Assembly (NCBI GenBank): GCA_973895155.1
Contig: OZ316896.1
Coordinates: 15,996,001 to 16,060,000 of the forward strand
Source of the DNA: Marsupella aquatica
Lineage: Eukaryota > Marchantiophyta
DNA: 64,000 nt
Direction: 5' to 3'
The position numbers and the translations under genes are program-made. This document shows positions 58,445 through 64,000 of the stretch, one piece after another. The notes below the pieces were generated by a model. That model did not search any database and had not been told where the DNA came from. It saw only the letters and a list, made by a program, of their open reading frames with translations. The number at the start of each line of letters is the position of its first letter. Position 1 is the first letter of the stretch.

Positions 58445-61400
58445 GTTAACATGTGATCATTGTTTTTCACCATACCAACTCTTAACAGATTTTAGACTAT
58501 GGGTGTTCAGAGAGGTCACTGCAATTAAGAAAAGAGGTCAGAGAGGGACAGGTCAAGGTAGGTGGATAGATTAGCTCACAATTGAGGAGATCCAAGAGCA
58601 AGAAAAGAAATACCGTACAACTATTAGGATGGAGAGAAAGTTGGCAAGGAGATTTCAGCATTGCTTGCTGATGCTCATAGCTAAAGAACCAACTCTGAAA
58701 GAGATGTGTAGGGAGGCGATAAACAAGAAAGATATAATGAAATTTCAGACTTAAACTGAAACAAGGAGAGCCACCAATGGAGGAAAGGAACAAAGCTCCT
58801 TTGCCAGACACTATTTCTACATGGTGGTAGGCAGGTAGTAGATTGTCTTTAGACAAACGGTTTGGGTCCCAGTCTGAACACTCTATAGATAGATAAGCGA
58901 CATGTTTGTTTTCCATGTTGGTCTGCATGTCTCACAATTCAAGTTCATTGCTCAGGTTTACTCAAAAGTAAAGAGTAGACTTGGAATATCTGGATCTATC
59001 CCTTGCGTTTTGGCAGAAGATAAAACTTGTGTGAAGAGGACAGTCAGGTGGCAACCTAAAGGTGATACACTTATTGGGTTTTGTGGAAAAGAATACAATC
59101 ATAATTGTGGTGTTGGCCTGACAATAAAAGTGGGTGAGGGTGAAACTAGTTTCAACAACCTTGTGGAGGCCTTTGACACTCATATTGTAGGGCACACCAA
59201 GCTAGGTGCATTATGGTAAATACTCTGTGTGAGAAGTTTCCTCGCCTGTGTGCCATGGCCATTGGTACATATATGTGCTCAGTTTGGTGTTGATTATGTT
59301 AGGGGGCAATGGACTGAATTGCAGTCAATGTGGGCTACTCATTGCTTGGAGGCTGTTGGACCCCTGTTGGGCCATGCTAGTGATGGGACTCAAGAAGAAG
59401 GAAGTTAATGATAGATTATTACACTAGGAGAGGAATTCCAGGCCCTAGACAAAATCTCAGGTGGGAAGGATGGTTGCTAACCCACTCCATGACCACTGAT
59501 GAAGCAATCTCTCATGCTTATGGGCTTCATGATCAGGATTTCATCCACAATGGGAAGAAACTTGTGAATCTACTGGTTTCAATCAAGAGGGTGATGAAAT
59601 TAGGGGTATAAGTGGCTGCTTTTAGCCACATAAATCATGTATATGAATTGTATGATGTCAAAGATCATTCAATGAATCATGAGGATGTCTTACGTTCAGA
59701 CTGATAGCTAGGCAAAATTAGACCAATGCCCAACGACTTTGTAGTTGGAAAGTGATTAATACACTCCAATTGTTACAAAATCGACCAGATGCTAGGCAAG
59801 ATATGACTCTTGGCTCAGAAGTTTATTTTGGGAATATGTGCTGATTATGTGGATATTTTTCTTAATACAAGCTTGAGCTTGAGGCAAAGGATTGTTTTGT
59901 GTGGCAAAGTGGGGTTTTTTTTAGACTATGGTAAATGTGGTATTTCCATGGGAATCACTCTATAGGTGGTGGCACACAGCCAATAAGTTTTAAGCAAAAT
60001 TGCATCCCTATGCAAATATTTCTTGATAATCAAATGTCTGTGCATTTTGTGTCAATGTTGATTAATATTCAATTCATAGATCACTTCCCTGAGTTGTATG
60101 TGCCTTTGCATCTGAGTGGATCAGATAGCTGTGAAAAATATTTTTCAAAGTTGGAGGCATGAATGGCCACAAACAAAGCTATGACCTGGCTGAGTTGGTT
60201 GATTGTGCAACCTCTTTGAACTGGTTGGCAACAATGGACCTAAGTGAAGAAATAGTGGGAGTTGGTCAGTCACAAAAAACACAGAAATATTTGGATGAAA
60301 CTTCATCCAGTCCCCTAGAAAAGTTAGTCAAACAGACTATACATGGATTGAAACTGATATAGATATTGTGAGGGCTCTATAGAAAGGCTTCTTGTTAGCC
60401 AAAGATGTTGCTACTACGGTTCAAATGAACCCTCTACATCTACCAGGAACACTACTTTGGTGGGATTCACCATGGAAAATAGAGGCAAAAGATGCACATC
60501 ATGGAGGATGGTGTGATATCAATGTGGAATAGTTAGAAGTGGATAAGGATGCAACATTGGTGGATAGACCTAACCCCAGAGCTATAGTGAATAACCTACC
60601 TATTCCATAAGGTCCATTTACAGTAGCCGGGTCTTCCACTATAGCAATAGAGGAGGCAAATTTAGTAATCCATGATGGGGTGCTTGAGGATGGGGTGCCT
60701 AATGTGAACATAGCTGGAGATAGTTGCCATGCTGTAATATCTGATATACTCACAGACTTGGTGTATGGTGAGTATGCTGCCACAGTTTTTCCCACTGTGA
60801 GTTTTGAGGGCCAGATAATGTACAAAAGTACTCTAGTTAGTCAAATGGTAGAGAATCCCCACCTTAGCAAGGACCGCTTGACACGGGTGAAGCAAAGTCT
60901 TTACTTCAACAATTTGGTTGATAAACCAAAAGTGTGGGTGGATGCTCCAACTATGATGATGAGTGTTGGAAGTGACTGTGGAGTATTTCTTGTGGATGAG
61001 ACAGCACAGGGAAGAGTGACAAGAAACAGTGAGACCACATAGAAAGGTAAACAAAAGCAAAGGAGGCCCAATGGTTTGCCAGTTCTAGTTGTTTCAGTAA
61101 CAAACAACCCCAATATGTGTGATGGATAGGGAGAGCTCAGACTATTCAACGAATATATGGAAACACAAGAGGGAGATCACGATAACCAGTGGACTTTCTT
61201 GATAGGCCTGGTCCAGAAATTGCATGTCAAGTGTTCTTCAATTGGTTTACTCCAATTGGTAACAATAAGGAGAAATTTAAGTACTCTGTATGTGATCCTC
61301 AATATATTGACTTGGACTCCGTTATATCAACAATCACCCTTGAAGTCAATCGCTTGCACCCAAAGGTCTCCAAATTGCATCAAGATGATGCAATTGCATT

Positions 61401-62122
61401 GGATAACTTTGTAAAGAGCAAGATTGATTGATTGGGTAAGCATAATGTCATATTTGGTAAGTAATGTCTTAAATTGGCTTCTTAACTTTAACTTAATACA
61501 GAGAATGTTTGTTGAGGTCTAGTACCTGGTTTCTAATATCATCTAGTGCTCAGTTTTCTTTCTATGCAAACCAATGTGACAGGACCCCAAACCCAGTAGT
61601 AACTTAGTGATGACTTATAATTGCGTATATAAGTAGAAAAACAAATAGGTGTAGCAAAAGTGTTTGGATCTTCAAATTTGTCATTTTTGTTAGTTCTAAT
61701 AAATTGATGCGACAACCGGAGGTCGGAGTTGAGAGGGGTGTCGAGCGATGATGGATGGAGCCATTGAGGGGGTACAAGGAGGCTAAAAGGCATCCCAAGG
61801 ACTTGGAGGCCAAGGTGTGGGCATCTCGGATGGGTAGGGGCTGGCCAAAGGCTCCACATAAGGCGCAAAACAGGAAGAATGACCAAAATATAGAAAACAT
61901 TGAAACTTAAAACAGACGTTGCTACGCTAAATCTATTCCAAATATGGTCATGTTGGATTCATTTTGAAGCCCTGAATGAGCCCCATGTGAAACTGGGGTT
62001 CCCTAGTTGATTTTAAGTATGTATCAAACAATGACATCTTGAGGGACCTCAATGCCCATAAAACGACAAAATTAGACAATCTTGGAGTAGTGATGGTGGG
62101 AGGGCCCTTAGAAGGAAGGGGC

Positions 62123-62355
62123 TCCTACATTTTTCCTTCCTCACTTTGTAGTCTCCCACATATTCCTTTCCCATTCTCTAGTCTTCCATATTTTTCTTTC
62201 CTCACTCAATAGGGTCTCCCACATTTCCTTCCTCACTCCGTAGTCTCCCACATTTTTCTTCCTCACTTCGTAGTTCCCCACATTTTCCTTCCTCACTCCA
62301 TAGTTTCCCACATTTTCCTTTCCTCACTCCGGGCCCCCCACACTTTCTTCCTTTC
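62123..62355 (+). repeat. Pyrimidine-rich minisatellite, about seven units of 30-36 bp
   Basis: Units read (G)TAGTCTCCCACATTTT, then CCTTCCTCACTCC, with small changes and length variation. The minus strand is purine-rich and open, giving a Lys/Glu/Gly-rich artificial frame. Confidence 0.88.
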
Positions 62356-62894
62356 TTTTTTCTTTTTTTCTCACTTGTGGGGTTCCCACTCATACCTAAA
62401 CCCTAAATCATTTCCCTGTTGTGCTTGCTTTCAATGTGTGTACGGACCCTGCTTGTACAAACATCAGATTTTTGACCATCTCAAAATCAAGAGTTTACGG
62501 GCTTGTTGGAAAGAGCTTGCCGAACTAAATCCAACGACGTGTCACATGATCCAAACGGAGTTAAGATGGTAAAGATACGTTAGATTACATTTTGATGATA
62601 ATTAATCGACGTTGGAGCCATACAGACATCTATACATCCAGCAGCCGAGGACCCCAATTTTTTCCCAGAAGTGAGGATTGCAGCAACAAAGCCGGGGACC
62701 CCGAAAGTGTATTTTGTGAAAGCTTTGCTGCAGGTGTCACTGACAAATGTCTATTTCATATTGGACGTTTTCTGTTTCCGTGTTATGTCTTTCCATGGTA
62801 AGGATTTGACATCTGGCTCAGGCGATAAACAATGCATCCTGGTTGTTGACATTTCTATTCTATTAAACCACACCTGCCCCTATAAAGGGCTACG

Positions 62895-63020
62895 GGTAAC
62901 CGGTAGCTCTCATTCTAAAGAGTGTAAGTTCAGAAATGGGTTTTGAGTTCCACAAAAGGTAACCGGTAGCTCTCATTCTAAAGAGTGTAAGTTCAGAAAT
63001 GGATTTTGAGCTCCACAAAA
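62895..63020 (+). repeat. 63-bp tandem duplication
   Basis: GGTAACCGGTAGCTCTCATT starts at 62895 and 62958. The copies differ at two or three bases. Confidence 0.93.
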
Positions 63021-64000
63021 AGTGCTGATTGCAAAACCTTTTTTTGGCAAGTACTCCTCAAAAGGTGCTAGTGTTACACCTTTTATGGTGAATAATGAGA
63101 CATGGAAGGAGGCTTTCATAGTGGCTGGTTTAACGATAAATGGCCATTCTAGAGCAGGGATTTTATTCTAAAGTGGAATACTTGTGTAATTAGGGCGTAG
63201 ACAACTTCACTTTCTTGCACGATTTCTTCTTGCTAGGACATTGTTAGTTCTTTACCACTTTATGAACCCTGCCCATTGGGCTTCGAATTGTTGAGGCGAT
63301 TTTCTTTCTTGCGTGGCTTTTCGCAATGCTTGATCACCTTATTCACTGTCCCTCATTTCATTGCTTTTAGAATATCAATCAACTTGCTATCCTCCTAACC
63401 TGAGTTGGCGAAAGACTGGGTCGAGACAGGCGCCACTGATGATAGGGCATTAGAAGTGGATCCAAATCTCTAATCACTTTGGCTTCCTACAAGTTGACAT
63501 AGAAGCCCATGAGGATTCCTTGGGATAAGCGGATTCAGGGACATCGTTTCGATAGTTAAGAAAATGCCACTAGGTCTACTTGACCTCAAATCTTTCTACA
63601 GATATCATAATCCAGGCATTGAAGACTCCCAAAACACATCAGAACTCAAATTCATATCTACGATCAGTCGGGATCACCACTGAGCCTCCGTACTCATTAA
63701 AGTCACATGTACGCCGCCAGTCGAAGCATAAATCTCCTCCGACTCGATTTGTCCTTGGCAAACGAAATGAACCCAGAACCACAACTGTGTTCCAAGGAAA
63801 GTCTGCTCTTCCACATCCTTTCTTCTTTCACAAAACAATCACTGATCAGTGATTGAAACAATGCCCTACCCTAGGCTTGGAAACTGTCTCCAAATGTAGG
63901 GAACTATCACCACGTGAGAAGAGTACATTTACAGTGCCGGAGCGGCCATGCAACATATAGACCACCACAAAACGTCCTCCGATACCCTTCTTGCAGGCTC

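Larger units (their letters stand above)
56690..61431 (+). pseudogene. Decayed large transposon-like gene of an uncharacterised family
   Basis: Protein-like fragments in changing frames, with many stops, line up into one large protein. N-terminal zinc-finger-like part near 57230-57350 (CCECDVRVDG, then ITNAFTNFKNKH). Then RNLEANLQAHCVGVNHLNAV near 57610; WYPTPLVKAEAW near 57970; MERKLARRFQHCLLMLIAKE near 58630. Then VLAEDKTCVKRTVRW and GDTLIGFCGKEYNHNCG near 59010-59120; GPLLGHASDGT near 59360; HDQDFIHNGKKLVNLL near 59530; LHLSGSDSCEKYFSKLEA near 60107; LVSQMVENPHLSKDRLTRVK near 60835. I recall proteins with this motif order from many eukaryotes, unannotated and often multicopy; I know no name for the family. 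A solo LTR splits it at 58100-58444. Ends were set by the outermost recognisable fragments. Confidence 0.7.
61432..64000. other. Right end of the window, no supported gene
   Basis: Contains the minisatellite at 62123-62355 and the 63-bp duplication at 62895-63020. The remaining open frames are short and unrecognised. The stretch 61700-61900 is somewhat GC-richer without clear coding signal. Confidence 0.5.

Noticed and set aside
62202-62393. Minus-strand Lys/Glu/Gly-rich frame
   Set aside because: It is the translation of a minisatellite, not a gene.

Overview
The window looks like nuclear DNA of a green plant, most likely a non-seed land plant or close streptophyte relative. Three things support this. 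The genes are split by many short-to-medium GT-AG introns. One gene encodes a chloroplast SRP receptor with a transit peptide. The repeats include Ty1/copia DNA and plant-type TTTAGGG motifs. I cannot name the species. All gene models were built by eye from splice sites and reading phase; no search was run.

Layout. 1-1489: non-coding, with a diverged 28-bp repeat family. 1490-6161: a decayed Ty1/copia retrotransposon (gag, protease, integrase, reverse transcriptase, RNase H, 3' LTR) with many stops and frameshifts and no recognisable 5' LTR. 6162-8420: repeats, including a tRNA-like SINE on the minus strand. 8421-13416: an 11-exon organellar RluA-type pseudouridine synthase (527 aa). 15410-19870: an 11-exon cpFtsY gene (390 aa) with a perfect inverted repeat just upstream. 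19871-24450: gene-free and repeat-rich. 24636-28184: a fatty acid 2-hydroxylase with an N-terminal cytochrome b5-like domain, preceded by a hairpin and a GA microsatellite and carrying a striking palindrome in one intron. 28185-35877: no gene supported. 35878-37992: an intronless 704-aa protein with a Ser-rich N-terminus and a SAM-methyltransferase-like C-terminus. 37993-46661: no gene supported, but a second SINE copy. 46662-48830 (minus): a 4-exon NTF2-like gene (273 aa) with a C-terminal membrane segment. 52984-53038: a possible orphan first exon of a DUF1664-type protein. 53776-54407: a 3-exon PET191/COA5 gene (71 aa). About 56690-61431: a broken copy of a large, poorly described transposon-like gene, interrupted by a solo LTR (58100-58444) with a perfect 5-bp target duplication. 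61432-64000: minisatellites and a tandem duplication.

The five intact genes are independent housekeeping loci: organellar RNA modification, thylakoid protein targeting, sphingolipid hydroxylation, an organelle-associated NTF2-like protein and cytochrome oxidase assembly. They are not a functional cluster. The most unusual content is the uncharacterised transposon-like gene, the unrecognised methyltransferase-like protein, the two-copy SINE family, the mutually exclusive hairpins in the hydroxylase intron, and the large number of two- and three-copy short tandem duplications across the whole window.
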